This document shows positions 25,631-35,199 of a stretch of 64,000 bases of DNA, in pieces. The stretch lies in assembly GCF_000768065.1 (NCBI RefSeq), contig NZ_JRKM01000001.1:4446001-4510000 (forward strand), written 5' to 3'. A program made the translations under genes and the position numbers. Every line of letters starts with the position of its first letter. Position 1 is the stretch's first letter. The notes under the pieces were generated by a model. The model was given only the letters and a program-made list of their open reading frames with translations. It searched no databases and was not told where the DNA came from. This stretch comes from Aquabacterium sp. NJ1 (lineage in GTDB: Bacteria; Pseudomonadota; Gammaproteobacteria; Burkholderiales; Burkholderiaceae_C).

Positions 25631-25746
25631 GCCCGCAGTTTAGGGCAACAAGATGGCGAAACCGTGGCTTGTGGCCGGCAATTCACAGGCAATGGCCCGC
25701 ATTCGCGCGCAACGCCGAGCTCTGCGCCTTGGTCAGCGGCGTTTTG

Positions 25747-26340
25747 TCAACGGCGTTTGGGCCCGGCCGGCAGCGTCGTGACCCAGGGCGCGAAGCTCTC
25801 CAGCACCTGCAGGGGGTGGCCCCGATGCCAGAAAACCGAGCGGCGCGTCCAGATGGGCGCTGGGTCTGGCGGCATGGGCGACAGGTGCGCCCATTGCCTG
25901 GCCAGGCGCCGCCGTTGCGGAGATTGCAGGGGCAGGGCATGGGCGATCAGCGGGTCGCGGCGCACCTGCGTGTGCTCGAACAGCAATTCGGCCAGCGGGC
26001 GCGTGCCCAGCCCCTTGATGGCGCGCCAAGGGCCTTTCACCGCGCCCAGCGGGGTGCTGCTGCGCGCCCAGACCGCCGCCCGGCCATTGATGCGCAGCAC
26101 CACCTCGCGGACATGGCCCTCGCGGCAACGCAGTGCAGCGCGCTCCTGCGGCCACAGGGTGCGGCGGCCCTGGCTGAGCACCTGCACGCTGACCTGCCCG
26201 TGCAGCCGCAGGCGGGCTGTCAGCGAACCTGGTGCGCTCAGCCAGCGGCGCAAGCTGGGCGACACAGCGCCACGCCGGCCACCGTGTGAGCGTGCGAGGG
26301 CAGAGTCAGATCGGGGTACGGCAGGCAGGCGAGGTAGCAT
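25747..26340 (-). CDS. ubiC: Chorismate--pyruvate lyase
   Basis: 197 residues from ATG 26340, chosen because longer starts would run into the divergent gene. UbiC family features are visible: 'RRWLSAPGSLTARLRLHG' near the N terminus, 'ERAALRCREGHVREVVLRING' and 'WARSSTPL'. The product-binding 'LGTRPLAELLFE' and 'WTRRSVFWHRGHPLQVLESF' follow. The enzyme converts chorismate to 4-hydroxybenzoate and pyruvate, the first step of ubiquinone synthesis, in the cytoplasm. The partner ubiA is not in the window. Arg/Ala-rich composition is normal for this family in GC-rich hosts. Confidence 0.87.
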   Translation of the reverse strand: MLPRLPAVPRSDSALARSHGGRRGAVSPSLRRWLSAPGSLTARLRLHGQVSVQVLSQGRRTLWPQERAALRCREGHVREVVLRINGRAAVWARSSTPLGAVKGPWRAIKGLGTRPLAELLFEHTQVRRDPLIAHALPLQSPQRRRLARQWAHLSPMPPDPAPIWTRRSVFWHRGHPLQVLESFAPWVTTLPAGPKRR

Positions 26341-26407
26341 CGGGGCGCGATCATAGCGGGCCTGGCGGGTGATGACCTGCGCGGGGCCCATTCGGACATC
26401 ATCACGC

Positions 26408-27262
26408 ATGACATCACACACCTTGCCACCAGGCTGGCTGGACATCGACTTGGGCAAGGCCTTGCACGGCCGCGTCGGCGCGCTGATGAGCGCCCGGGCC
26501 GGCGGCGTCAGCGTGGGGCCTTACGCCCAATGCAATCTGGGTGACCACGTGCAGGACGACCCGCAAGCCGTGCTGCACAACCGCAGCCTGTTCGCGCAAG
26601 CCCTGCAGGCGCAACCCGTGTGGATGACGCAGGTGCACGGCAACCGCGTCATCTGGCTCACGCGCGATGCCGATTTCCTGGGCCCTTCAGGGCAGCTCGC
26701 CCAGCCTGAGGCCGATGGCGCCCTGACCACCGAGCCGGGCCTTGCCTGCACGGTGATGGTGGCCGATTGCCTGCCCGTGCTGCTGGCGGCGCCCGAAGGG
26801 CGTGGCGTGGCCGCGTTGCACGCAGGCTGGAGAGGGCTGGCGGGCGCTGGCGACATGCAGGGGCAGGGCATCGTGCACACCGGCGTCCGGGCCTTGTGCG
26901 AGGCCGCATCTTGCGAACCATCGGACCTGCAGGCCTGGCTGGGGCCCTGCATCGGCCCCGCGCATTTCGAAGTCGGCGCCGACGTGCTGGCGGGCTTCGG
27001 GCTGGATCCTCTCGCCGCGCAGGCTCACCGGCGCTTCACGCCCCGCATCACGGTCGACGCGGTGGGGGTCCATGAAGCACCATTCCAGGCGCGCAAATGG
27101 CTGGCCGATCTGCCGGGGCTGGCACGTGACACGCTTAACCACCTGGGCGTGAGTCAGGTTGGCGGCGGCACCTGGTGCACGGTGTCCGAGGCCTCAAGGT
27201 TCTTTTCGTTCAGGCGGGATCGCGTCACCGGCCGGCAGGCCGCCAGCATCTGGCTGCGTTGA
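26408..27262 (+). CDS. pgeF: Polyphenol oxidase / purine nucleoside phosphorylase family protein (YfiH/LACC1 type)
   Basis: 284 residues from ATG 26408; ATG 26369 is also in frame. The metal-site motifs of the family are present: 'WMTQVHGNRV', 'CTVMVADCLPVLL', 'ALHAGWRGLAGAG' and 'WLGPCIGPAHFEVG'. The C terminus ends 'SFRRDRVTGRQAASIW' as in YfiH. Members act on purine nucleosides (phosphorolysis or deamination), and E. coli YfiH has a peptidoglycan-editing role, hence PgeF. The gene is divergent from ubiC, with 67 bp between starts, and its 3' end overlaps the convergent membrane-protein gene by 69 bp. Confidence 0.9.
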   Translation: MTSHTLPPGWLDIDLGKALHGRVGALMSARAGGVSVGPYAQCNLGDHVQDDPQAVLHNRSLFAQALQAQPVWMTQVHGNRVIWLTRDADFLGPSGQLAQPEADGALTTEPGLACTVMVADCLPVLLAAPEGRGVAALHAGWRGLAGAGDMQGQGIVHTGVRALCEAASCEPSDLQAWLGPCIGPAHFEVGADVLAGFGLDPLAAQAHRRFTPRITVDAVGVHEAPFQARKWLADLPGLARDTLNHLGVSQVGGGTWCTVSEASRFFSFRRDRVTGRQAASIWLR

Positions 27263-27529
27263 GCCCTCGCCGGGATGGGCGTCGTCGCCCGATGGCCGCC
27301 CCTTATCAGCTTGCTCGGCCAGGTGTTGCGCATGGGCTCTCGCCTCGGCTGCGCGCAAGGCTTTGCGGCGCGCTGGCGCACCCATCAGGTACAGCACCAG
27401 GGCCAGCGGCGCGAGCCCATAAAACACCAAGGTGATCACGGCGCCCAGCACGGAGCCCTGCGGGCTCGTGGCCTCGGCCAGCGCCATCATCACGGTCACG
27501 TACAACCAGGCGGCAGCAACAATCCACAT
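27194..27529 (-). CDS. Small inner-membrane protein of unknown function
   Basis: 111 residues. Two hydrophobic helices (about residues 1-18 and 25-49) are followed by a short basic segment 'APARRKALRAAEARAHAQHL' and a hydrophilic Gly/Pro/Asp-rich tail. I do not recognise a named domain, though I recall similar proteins next to PHA synthase genes in Burkholderiales. The 3' 69 bp overlap the end of pgeF on the other strand. It is divergent from phaC across a 284-bp region. Confidence 0.6.
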   Translation of the reverse strand: MWIVAAAWLYVTVMMALAEATSPQGSVLGAVITLVFYGLAPLALVLYLMGAPARRKALRAAEARAHAQHLAEQADKGRPSGDDAHPGEGSTQPDAGGLPAGDAIPPERKEP

Positions 27530-27584
27530 CCAACATCATCCGGTTAGTGAAAGTCCCGCAGACACGCCAGATCGTTGAACTCAA

Positions 27585-27604
27585 CATGATTGATGAAAAT
27601 CATG
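27585..27604. promoter_or_regulatory. Palindromic site upstream of phaC
   Basis: CATGATT-GATGAA-AATCATG, a perfect 7-bp inverted repeat with a 6-bp spacer, 26 bp ahead of the candidate -24/-12 promoter. It is a plausible regulator site for phaC or the divergent membrane-protein gene. Confidence 0.4.
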
Positions 27605-27629
27605 CCTGTGTCGGGGCAGGCAACTATTC

Positions 27630-27645
27630 TGGAACAGGTCTTGCT
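27630..27645 (+). promoter_or_regulatory. Candidate sigma-54 promoter of phaC
   Basis: TGGAACAGGTCTTGCT keeps the invariant GG and GC exactly ten bases apart, with a consensus -12 TTGCT and one change in the -24 element (TGGAAC for TGGCAC). It lies about 170 bp ahead of the phaC start. Confidence 0.45.
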
Positions 27646-27680
27646 CAAAGCCCTTTGAACAAGACGGATTGATGACCGTT

Positions 27681-27787
27681 GGGCCGATGTTGAAAAGAAG
27701 CTAAAAGTCATCGGCCCGTCATGTCAATCGAAAAAAACCGCGGTCAGAATACGGCAACATGACGGAGGCATCATTTTTTCGGATGCC
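27681..27787 (+). promoter_or_regulatory. Structured phaC leader with three inverted repeats
   Basis: Repeat 1: GGGCCGATG (27681-27689)/CATCGGCCC (27709-27717). Repeat 2: CCGTCATGT (27716-27724)/ACATGACGG (27757-27765). Repeat 3: GGCATC (27767-27772)/GATGCC (27782-27787) with a T-rich loop. Repeats 1 and 2 share two bases, so they could compete. They stand just ahead of the phaC ribosome site. Confidence 0.5.
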
Positions 27788-27813
27788 CCTTGAAGATTCC
27801 AAGTAGGAGACAT

Positions 27814-29988
27814 ATGGCTGTTCCTCAACGGTCACGCTCGCAGCGCCCAGCCGCTGCGCAGGACGTGACGCAGCGTGATGCCGCCGTGCAAGCCAAGCCG
27901 GCTGTCAAAACCAAGCGCCCAGCAGCCAAGAAGGCCGCTGCCCCGACCAGGAAAACAGCGACGCGCAAAGCCGCATCGCCAGCCAGCGCGGCTCGGTCTG
28001 AGGCGCCCGAAGCCCCTGAAGCCGGCACGAAGCGCCAATCAGGCAAGCCCGAGGCGAACGCCTCCAGCGCTTCTGCCAAAGCCACCAACGCCTCCCCCTT
28101 CACGACACCATTCGATCTACCTCTTGGCGGGGCATTCGCCGAGCATTTCAAGGCCCCGTTCGACCAGGCCGCCGCCGCAATGGCCGCGCTCAAGATCCCG
28201 GGCATGGAGCAGCTGGATCTCAATCGCATGCCAGGCATGGCCGCCGACGCCATGAAGCAATGGATGAGCAGCGCAGCCCTGGGTGGCGCGGCCCCCGCCA
28301 TGCCCGAGGGCCTGACGGTGCTCAAGCCCATGCAGCAGGCCATGGAGGCCATGAGCCAGAGCCTGGGCAGCACCCTGTCATCGGTGGCTGGCTTGACAGT
28401 GCCGGCTGACGCGCTCAAGGACATCCAGCAGGACTACATGCAGCAGGCCACGGCCTTGTGGAACCTGGCACTGGAAAAGCCTGACCAGATCAAGGCGTCC
28501 GATCGCCGCTTCGATGCACCGGAGTGGGGCAGCAGCCCCGCCAGTGCCTTCATGGCGTCGATGTACCTGCTCAATGCCCGTACGCTGCAACGCCTGGCAG
28601 ACCAGCTGCAGGGCGATGCCAAGGCGCGCCAGCGCGTGCGCTTTGCCGTGCAGCAATGGGCCGATGCCGCCTCGCCCAGCAACTTCCTGGCCTTCAACCC
28701 CGAGGCCCTGAAAAAAGCCGTCGAGACCAAGGGCGAGAGCCTGCAGCAAGGCCTGCAGCACCTGCTCAATGACCTGCGTCAGGGCCACATGTCCCAGACG
28801 GACGAGCGCGTGTTCGAAGTCGGCAAGAACGTGGCCACCACGGCCGGCACCATCGTGTACGAAAACGCGTTCTTCCAGCTGATCGAGTACGCGCCCTTGA
28901 CGCCCAAGGTGCACGAGGTGCCCTTCCTCTTCGTGCCGCCTTGCATCAACAAGTACTACATCCTGGATCTGCAGCCGGACAACTCCGTGGTGCGCTACCT
29001 GCTGTCGCAGGGGCACCGCGTGTTCATGATCAGCTGGGTCAACCCCGACGACAGCCTGGCCAAGGCCACCTGGGACGACTACGTCGAGCAGGGCGTGATG
29101 AAGGCCATCGACGTCACCCGTGAGATTTCGGGTGCCGAGAAGGTCAATGCACTGGGCTTCTGCGTAGGCGGCACGATGCTGGCCTGCGCCCTGGCCACGT
29201 TGGCGGCAAAAGGCCAGAAGCCGGCTGCCAGCCTGACGCTGCTGACGTCCTTCCTGGACTTCTCGGACACCGGCATCATGGACGTCTTCGTGGACGAGGC
29301 CATGGTGCGCATGCGCGAGATGACCATGGGGCCGGAAAGCCCGCAAGGCGGCGGGATGATGAAGGGCACGGACCTGGCCGCGACCTTCTCCTTCCTGCGC
29401 CCCAACGACCTGGTCTGGAACTACGTGGTGGGCAACTACCTCAAGGGTGAAATGCCGCCGGCATTTGACCTGCTGTACTGGAACAGCGACAGTACCAACC
29501 TGCCCGGGCCGTTCTACACCTGGTACCTGCGCAACACGTATCTGGAAAACAAATTGCGCCAGCCCGGGGCGGTAGAGGTGTGCGGCGTGCCACTGGACCT
29601 GCGTCGTCTGGACATGCCCACCTTCATCTATGGTTCCCGCGAAGACCATATCGTGCCCTGGGGCGGCGCGTATGCGTCCACCCAGATCGTGCAAGGCCCC
29701 AAGACCTTCGTGCTGGGTGCGTCCGGTCACATCGCTGGTGTGATCAACCCGCCCGAGAAAAAGAAGCGCAGCTACTGGACGTCCGGTTCGCTGGCACGCG
29801 GCTTGCCAGCCACGGCCAAGGAGTGGATGGACACCGCGCAGGAGAACCCTGGCAGCTGGTGGCCGGTGTGGGCCGAATGGTTGGGCAAACAGGCTGGCGA
29901 CATGGTGCCGGCGCCCAAGCAGGCGGGCAGCAAGCGTCATCCACCCATCGAGGCCGCGCCAGGCCGCTACGTCCTGCGCAAAGCTTGA
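27814..29988 (+). CDS. phaC: Class I poly(3-hydroxyalkanoate) synthase with long basic N-terminal extension
   Basis: 724 residues from ATG 27814, which has TAGGAG at proper distance; ATG 27790 is poorer. Residues 1-~100 are Ala/Lys/Pro-rich, low complexity and basic, unlike the usual ~590-residue class I enzyme. Residues ~100-330 hold the PhaC N-terminal domain, then the alpha/beta-hydrolase core with the lipase-like box 'GFCVGGT'. The catalytic Cys is at about residue 450 and the general-base His is in 'GASGHIAGV'. It polymerises (R)-3-hydroxybutyryl-CoA into PHB at the granule surface. It opens a phaC-phaA-phaB operon. The basic tail might bind DNA or granule proteins; that is inference. 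Confidence 0.95.
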   Translation: MAVPQRSRSQRPAAAQDVTQRDAAVQAKPAVKTKRPAAKKAAAPTRKTATRKAASPASAARSEAPEAPEAGTKRQSGKPEANASSASAKATNASPFTTPFDLPLGGAFAEHFKAPFDQAAAAMAALKIPGMEQLDLNRMPGMAADAMKQWMSSAALGGAAPAMPEGLTVLKPMQQAMEAMSQSLGSTLSSVAGLTVPADALKDIQQDYMQQATALWNLALEKPDQIKASDRRFDAPEWGSSPASAFMASMYLLNARTLQRLADQLQGDAKARQRVRFAVQQWADAASPSNFLAFNPEALKKAVETKGESLQQGLQHLLNDLRQGHMSQTDERVFEVGKNVATTAGTIVYENAFFQLIEYAPLTPKVHEVPFLFVPPCINKYYILDLQPDNSVVRYLLSQGHRVFMISWVNPDDSLAKATWDDYVEQGVMKAIDVTREISGAEKVNALGFCVGGTMLACALATLAAKGQKPAASLTLLTSFLDFSDTGIMDVFVDEAMVRMREMTMGPESPQGGGMMKGTDLAATFSFLRPNDLVWNYVVGNYLKGEMPPAFDLLYWNSDSTNLPGPFYTWYLRNTYLENKLRQPGAVEVCGVPLDLRRLDMPTFIYGSREDHIVPWGGAYASTQIVQGPKTFVLGASGHIAGVINPPEKKKRSYWTSGSLARGLPATAKEWMDTAQENPGSWWPVWAEWLGKQAGDMVPAPKQAGSKRHPPIEAAPGRYVLRKA

Positions 29989-30044
29989 TTTTGGCGCCCG
30001 CCGTCTTGTGCGGGCTTGGATCCTGACCTCTCAAGGAGATAAGC

Positions 30045-31223
<1,179 letters not shown>

Positions 31224-31269
31224 TCCCCGACTGACAGAGTCTTTCATTCATCCCAAAGAGGAGAACTTC

Positions 31270-32007
31270 ATGAGCCAAAAAGTAGCGTACGTGACCGGTG
31301 GCATGGGTGGTATCGGTACCTCCATTTGCCAACGCCTGCACAAGGACGGATTCAAGGTGATCGCGGGTTGCGGTCCCAGCCGTGATCACGCCAAGTGGCT
31401 CGACGAGCAAAAGGCGCTGGGCTACACCTTCTACGCGTCGGTGGGCAACGTGGCCGATTGGGACTCCACGGTTGAAGCCTTCAAGAAGACCAAGGCCGAG
31501 CACGGCCCGATCGACGTCCTGGTGAACAACGCCGGCATCACCCGTGACGGCATGTTCCGCAAGATGACCAAGGCCGATTGGGACGCGGTGATGGACACCA
31601 ACCTCAACAGCCTGTTCAACGTGACCAAGCAGGTCATTGACGACATGGTCGAGCGCGGTTGGGGCCGTATCGTCAACATCAGCTCGGTGAACGGCGAAAA
31701 GGGCCAGTTCGGCCAGACCAACTACTCGGCCGCCAAGGCCGGCATGCACGGCTTCACCATGGCCCTGGCCCAGGAAGTGGCCAACAAGGGCGTGACCGTG
31801 AACACCGTGTCGCCGGGCTACATCGGCACCGACATGGTGCGCTCGATCCGCCAGGACGTGCTGGACAAGATCGTGGCGACCATCCCTGTCAAGCGCCTGG
31901 GCACGCCCGAGGAAATCGCCTCGATGGTGTCGTGGGTGTCCAGCGATGAAGCCGGTTTCGCCACAGGCGCCGACTTCTCGGTCAACGGTGGCCTGCACAT
32001 GGGCTAA
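31270..32007 (+). CDS. phaB: Acetoacetyl-CoA reductase (NADPH)
   Basis: 245 residues, AGAGGAG ahead of the ATG. A short-chain dehydrogenase with the nucleotide loop 'VTGGMGGIGTSICQRL', 'NNAGITRD', catalytic Ser in 'VNISSVNGEKGQFGQTNY' and the Tyr-x3-Lys in 'NYSAAKAG'. It ends 'SVNGGLHMG', typical of PhaB. It reduces acetoacetyl-CoA to (R)-3-hydroxybutyryl-CoA, the substrate of PhaC. An intrinsic terminator follows. Confidence 0.95.
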   Translation: MSQKVAYVTGGMGGIGTSICQRLHKDGFKVIAGCGPSRDHAKWLDEQKALGYTFYASVGNVADWDSTVEAFKKTKAEHGPIDVLVNNAGITRDGMFRKMTKADWDAVMDTNLNSLFNVTKQVIDDMVERGWGRIVNISSVNGEKGQFGQTNYSAAKAGMHGFTMALAQEVANKGVTVNTVSPGYIGTDMVRSIRQDVLDKIVATIPVKRLGTPEEIASMVSWVSSDEAGFATGADFSVNGGLHMG

Positions 32008-32086
32008 GGCGATTGCCTGAGGTGCCGGGTTGAAGCGCTCGCACCTTGGCCCGGGTGGCCAAGGCGGGCGTTAAACCTGCCAAGCA

Positions 32087-32126
32087 ACAACCCCGCCGCG
32101 CAGCGATGCCGGCGGGGTTGTTTTTT
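32087..32126 (+). terminator. Intrinsic terminator of the phaCAB operon
   Basis: ACAACCCCGCCG (32087-32098) pairs with CGGCGGGGTTGT (32110-32121), an 11-nt loop between, and the right arm continues into a T tract to 32126. Confidence 0.92.
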
Positions 32127-32171
32127 GCCGGCCTCGCTGCCCACCTTGCAGAAGCAGAAGCGCAGCCGGCT

Positions 32172-32516
32172 TCAGGCCGCCGCTTCCTGCTCCAGGACGA
32201 GGCGATCCAGCGCGGCGCAGACTTCGGCAAAGCGGCCGGCAATCACGGTGCGGCGTGCATCGGCGGGGTCTGTGCAGATGCGCACGCGCCGTTCAGTGTT
32301 TGCGGACACCGACGATGCCCGAAGCGGAATGACCTGCGCCGAGGCGCTTTGGCCGGGCTGGCGAGACGGCGTACCCCAAGGCGTGATGGGCCTGGCCTTG
32401 ACGGGGCGGGCTGCCGGCGCACTGGCCGGACGCGTGCCGTCTGACGGCGGGTTGGTGCCGGCCGAACCAGGGGTGGTGTTGCGGATGAAGAATGCACGGG
32501 CCAGGTGATGAATCAT
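32172..32516 (-). CDS. Small conserved protein of unknown function
   Basis: 114 residues from ATG 32516; longer starts exist to 32615. The N terminus 'MIHHLARAFFIRNTTPG' is followed by a Pro/Ala/Arg-rich, probably disordered middle. The C-terminal part 'RRVRICTDPADARRTVIAGRFAEVCAALDRLV' looks like a compact conserved segment that I recall from short Burkholderiales proteins of unknown role. It lies 118 bp downstream of lexA on the same strand and could be in its transcription unit. No function is offered. Confidence 0.55.
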   Translation of the reverse strand: MIHHLARAFFIRNTTPGSAGTNPPSDGTRPASAPAARPVKARPITPWGTPSRQPGQSASAQVIPLRASSVSANTERRVRICTDPADARRTVIAGRFAEVCAALDRLVLEQEAAA

Positions 32517-32634
32517 GATGAACTCCGGTTGACAGCAGATGAAGTTCGGCAGGATTCGACAAGGGTCCACCAGACAGGATCGCACCACCGGCCAGGTGAT
32601 GCCAATGCCCGCCACCCGTCTGGTGGTGTGAAAG

Positions 32635-33351
32635 CTAGTTGAGCAACTGGTTGCGGATCAGGCCGACGGCCAGACCTTCCAGCTCGAAATCTTCCTGCTC
32701 GGGGGAGACCACGATGGGTTGGAAATCGGGGTTCTCCGGGAGCAGTTGAATGCCTTGCGCCGTGCGCTGAAAGCGTTTGACGGTGACCTCGTCACCCAGG
32801 CGGGCCACGACGATCTGGCCATTACGGGCATCGCGTGTGCGGGCCACGGCCAGCAGGTCGCCGTCCAGGATGCCGGCGTCTTTCATGCTCATGCCTTTGA
32901 CGCGCAGCAGGTAATCCGGGCGACGGGCGAACAGGCCGGGCTCGACCGAATAGGTCTGCTCGACATGTTCTTGCGCCAGGATGGGGTTGCCGGCAGCCAC
33001 GCGGCCAACCAGTGGCAGCACCAGTTGCTCAAGCCCGGGCAGCGGCAGGTTGAAGGGCAGCACATTGCTGGCTGAGCCTGATGATTCGCCGCCACGCTTG
33101 CGGGTTTCGTTGACGGTGCGCAGGGTACCCGCCTTGAGGCGGATGCCACGAGAGGTGCCACCGACCAGCTCGATCACGCCTTTGCGTGCCAAGGCTTGCA
33201 GGTGTTCCTCAGCGGCGTTGGCCGAACGGAAGCCCAGTTCGCTGGCGATCTCCGCCCGGGTGGGCGGCGCGCCTGTGCGGGCGATCGCGCGCTGGATCAA
33301 CTCGAAGATTTCCTGCTGGCGCGGCGTGAGTTTGGGTTTATCGTTCGACAT
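32635..33351 (-). CDS. lexA: LexA SOS repressor
   Basis: 238 residues. The N-terminal winged helix ('[18 protein letters not shown]', '[20 protein letters not shown]') binds SOS boxes. After a linker, the S24 peptidase domain has the self-cleavage Ala-Gly in 'RVAAGNP', nucleophile Ser in 'GMSMKDAGI' and catalytic Lys in 'EVTVKRF'. RecA-nucleoprotein filaments trigger its autocleavage. It is a little longer than E. coli LexA because of the Arg/Gly/Ser-rich linker. Two SOS boxes lie upstream, so it represses itself. Confidence 0.96.
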   Translation of the reverse strand: MSNDKPKLTPRQQEIFELIQRAIARTGAPPTRAEIASELGFRSANAAEEHLQALARKGVIELVGGTSRGIRLKAGTLRTVNETRKRGGESSGSASNVLPFNLPLPGLEQLVLPLVGRVAAGNPILAQEHVEQTYSVEPGLFARRPDYLLRVKGMSMKDAGILDGDLLAVARTRDARNGQIVVARLGDEVTVKRFQRTAQGIQLLPENPDFQPIVVSPEQEDFELEGLAVGLIRNQLLN

Positions 33352-33381
33352 CGCAGTGGCTGACGCTGTTTGAATCGTTGG

Positions 33382-33397
33382 CTGTCATTTTATACAG
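33382..33397 (-). promoter_or_regulatory. SOS (LexA) box 1 of lexA
   Basis: CTGT-N8-ACAG, full consensus, 31 bp ahead of the lexA start. The enclosed AT-rich core reads TATAAAAT on the lexA strand and may be the -10. Confidence 0.9.
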
Positions 33398-33399
33398 GA

Positions 33400-33415
33400 C
33401 TGTTGGTTTGTCCAG
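33400..33415 (-). promoter_or_regulatory. SOS (LexA) box 2, near consensus
   Basis: CTGT-N8-CCAG, one mismatch, 18 bp from box 1 centre to centre, the tandem layout seen at other lexA promoters. It lies 28 bp ahead of the divergent asparaginase start, so that gene may also respond. Confidence 0.7.
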
Positions 33416-33442
33416 TACTTTTATGCAAGCACTTGGGGTGGC

Positions 33443-34402
33443 ATGCAGGACCTTGTGAAAAGCGTTGTGATTCTGGGAACGGGCGGGACCATCGCGGGTA
33501 CGGGCCATGACCCTCAAAAGAGCTGGCAATACCGCGCCGCGCAGTTGTCGGTGTCGCAACTCGTGGACGCCGTGCCTGAGCTGGCTGGCGTCCCGCTGGA
33601 GACCGTGCAGGTCGCGCAGATCGACAGCAAGGACATGAGCTGGTCCGTCTGGCGCTCGCTCGGGCAGGCACTTCAGGCGCACCTGGCCCGTGAGGATGTG
33701 GCCGGTGTGGTGATCACCCACGGTACGGATACGCTGGAAGAAACGGCCTACCTGTTGCACAGGCTGCTGGATGGCCGCAAGCCCGTGGTGCTGACCGCCG
33801 CGATGCGCCCCGCCACGGCGCCGGACGCTGACGGGCCCGCCAATTTGCGGGACGCCGTCCGGGTCGTGCAGGAGGCGGCGCGCCGAGGTCTCGGGGGCGT
33901 GGTGGCGGTCTTGCACCGCCGCATCTGGGCAGGAGGGCAGGTGCGCAAGGCGCATTCCTGTGCGCTGGATGCCTTTGATGCTGGCGGGCACCCCCCCTTG
34001 GCGCGGCTCGACGAGCAGGGGCTGTGGCACGAGGCCATCACGCCGTGGCCTGCCAGTGGCAAGGCCGGGTGGCTGCCTCTGGCGACAGAACCGCCTCGTG
34101 TGGAGATCATCCACAGCCATGCTGACGCCGACGGCTGGATGGTGCAGGCCGCGCTGGCTCATGCCCGGCAGCACGGCCCCCTCAAAGGGCTGGTGCTGGC
34201 CGGGACGGGCCATGGCACCTTGCATCAAGGGTTGGAAGCGGCCTTGACGCAGGCGGTTGCGCAAGGGGTGGCCGTCTGGCGCAGTTCGCGCGTGGCCCGT
34301 GGGGGCGTCAACAGCCGGGAGGGGGATGTGTTTGTGGCCTGTGGCGAGCTGACACCAGCTCAGGCCCGGGTGGCCCTCATGCTCTATTTATTGGGTGTGT
34401 GA
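33443..34402 (+). CDS. L-asparaginase
   Basis: 319 residues. The two threonine-containing active-site motifs are clear: 'ILGTGGTIAGTG' at the N terminus and 'VVITHGTDTLEETAYLL' at about residue 90. 'DSKDMSW' supplies the substrate carboxylate contacts. No signal peptide is seen, suggesting a cytoplasmic enzyme. It hydrolyses asparagine to aspartate and ammonia. Its promoter is shared with lexA, with the SOS boxes in the 91-bp gap. Confidence 0.9.
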   Translation: MQDLVKSVVILGTGGTIAGTGHDPQKSWQYRAAQLSVSQLVDAVPELAGVPLETVQVAQIDSKDMSWSVWRSLGQALQAHLAREDVAGVVITHGTDTLEETAYLLHRLLDGRKPVVLTAAMRPATAPDADGPANLRDAVRVVQEAARRGLGGVVAVLHRRIWAGGQVRKAHSCALDAFDAGGHPPLARLDEQGLWHEAITPWPASGKAGWLPLATEPPRVEIIHSHADADGWMVQAALAHARQHGPLKGLVLAGTGHGTLHQGLEAALTQAVAQGVAVWRSSRVARGGVNSREGDVFVACGELTPAQARVALMLYLLGV

Positions 34403-34561
34403 GCGAGCACAAGGGCAGGCAGATAAGTTGGGAATGCAAGCACGAGTCTTGGCTGTGGTGACCAGCGAGCCAGCTCTAGCTTCCTCCCACCGGTGTCAGG
34501 TTTGCCCTGCAACCGGTTCGAGTCGAATTGTGCTGGCCGAATATGAAAGCGCTGTGACAGC

Positions 34562-35185
34562 TCAGGGCTTGAGCCGGATCACGATCGGCTCTGCGCTGGT
34601 CTTGAATGCCTGCTCGACACCGGGCGAGGCTTCACCCATGCTCGGCACCCAGACGCGGACCCGGTGCTCCCCGGGGGGGATGTCGATGCTGACGTTACCG
34701 CCCGCATCAGTCACGCCGAAGTAGGGCGTGTCCACCACGTGCACATAGCCCAGCATGCGGTCATGGATGTTGCAGCCCAGCGTGGCCGTGCCCGGTTTGT
34801 CAAAGACCACGGGCGCGGCCGGTGTGCCTGCGTAGAGCTTGATCTCGAACGTCTTGGTGGGTGAGAACGAGTAGACGTGGTGCCGCACCGTGTCGAAATT
34901 TGGAAAGTTCACCGAGGTGCCCGTCTGGATGACGCGCAGCTTGGGGACAAAGGCCTTGTCCTTCTGGGCCATGTCAGCCACCGTGCCGGGCGCAGCCTGG
35001 GCGCGTGTGCCTTTGACAAACACCGATACGGCGGCGCCCGCCAAGGGCTGGCCGTTGTCAGCTTGAAGCTGGATCTGTTGGGGGGCAGCCCATGCGCTCA
35101 GGCACAGCAGTGTGGCGGCCAGGCCGAGCCAGGCTCGTTGACCGGGCTTTTCAACCCAGTTGCTTGCGTGTTGTCTGTCGAGCAT
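34562..35185 (-). CDS. Exported cupredoxin-like protein ('methylamine utilization' type)
   Basis: 207 residues from ATG 35185; a TTG at 35203 overlapping the upstream stop is the alternative. A basic start is followed by a hydrophobic export segment ending 'LSAWAAPQ'. The mature part has a blue-copper-like layout: His pair in 'TVRHHVYSF', then 'TLGCNIHDRMLGYVHV' with Cys, His and Met in ligand order. The C-terminal half is a beta-sandwich of carboxypeptidase-regulatory type ('GNVSIDIPPGEHRVRVWVP'). It probably carries a type 1 copper for electron transfer or copper binding in the periplasm. It is 14 bp downstream of the hemoglobin gene, so they are cotranscribed. Confidence 0.8.
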   Translation of the reverse strand: MLDRQHASNWVEKPGQRAWLGLAATLLCLSAWAAPQQIQLQADNGQPLAGAAVSVFVKGTRAQAAPGTVADMAQKDKAFVPKLRVIQTGTSVNFPNFDTVRHHVYSFSPTKTFEIKLYAGTPAAPVVFDKPGTATLGCNIHDRMLGYVHVVDTPYFGVTDAGGNVSIDIPPGEHRVRVWVPSMGEASPGVEQAFKTSAEPIVIRLKP

Positions 35186-35199
35186 GGTGAACGCCTGCC

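Noticed and set aside
28378..29940. 520-codon minus-strand frame opposite phaC
   Set aside because: Antisense shadow rich in His, Gln and Arg; phaC itself is unambiguous.
34403..34561. Gap between asparaginase and cupredoxin genes
   Set aside because: Examined for a terminator or small gene; no stem with T tract and no supported frame was found.
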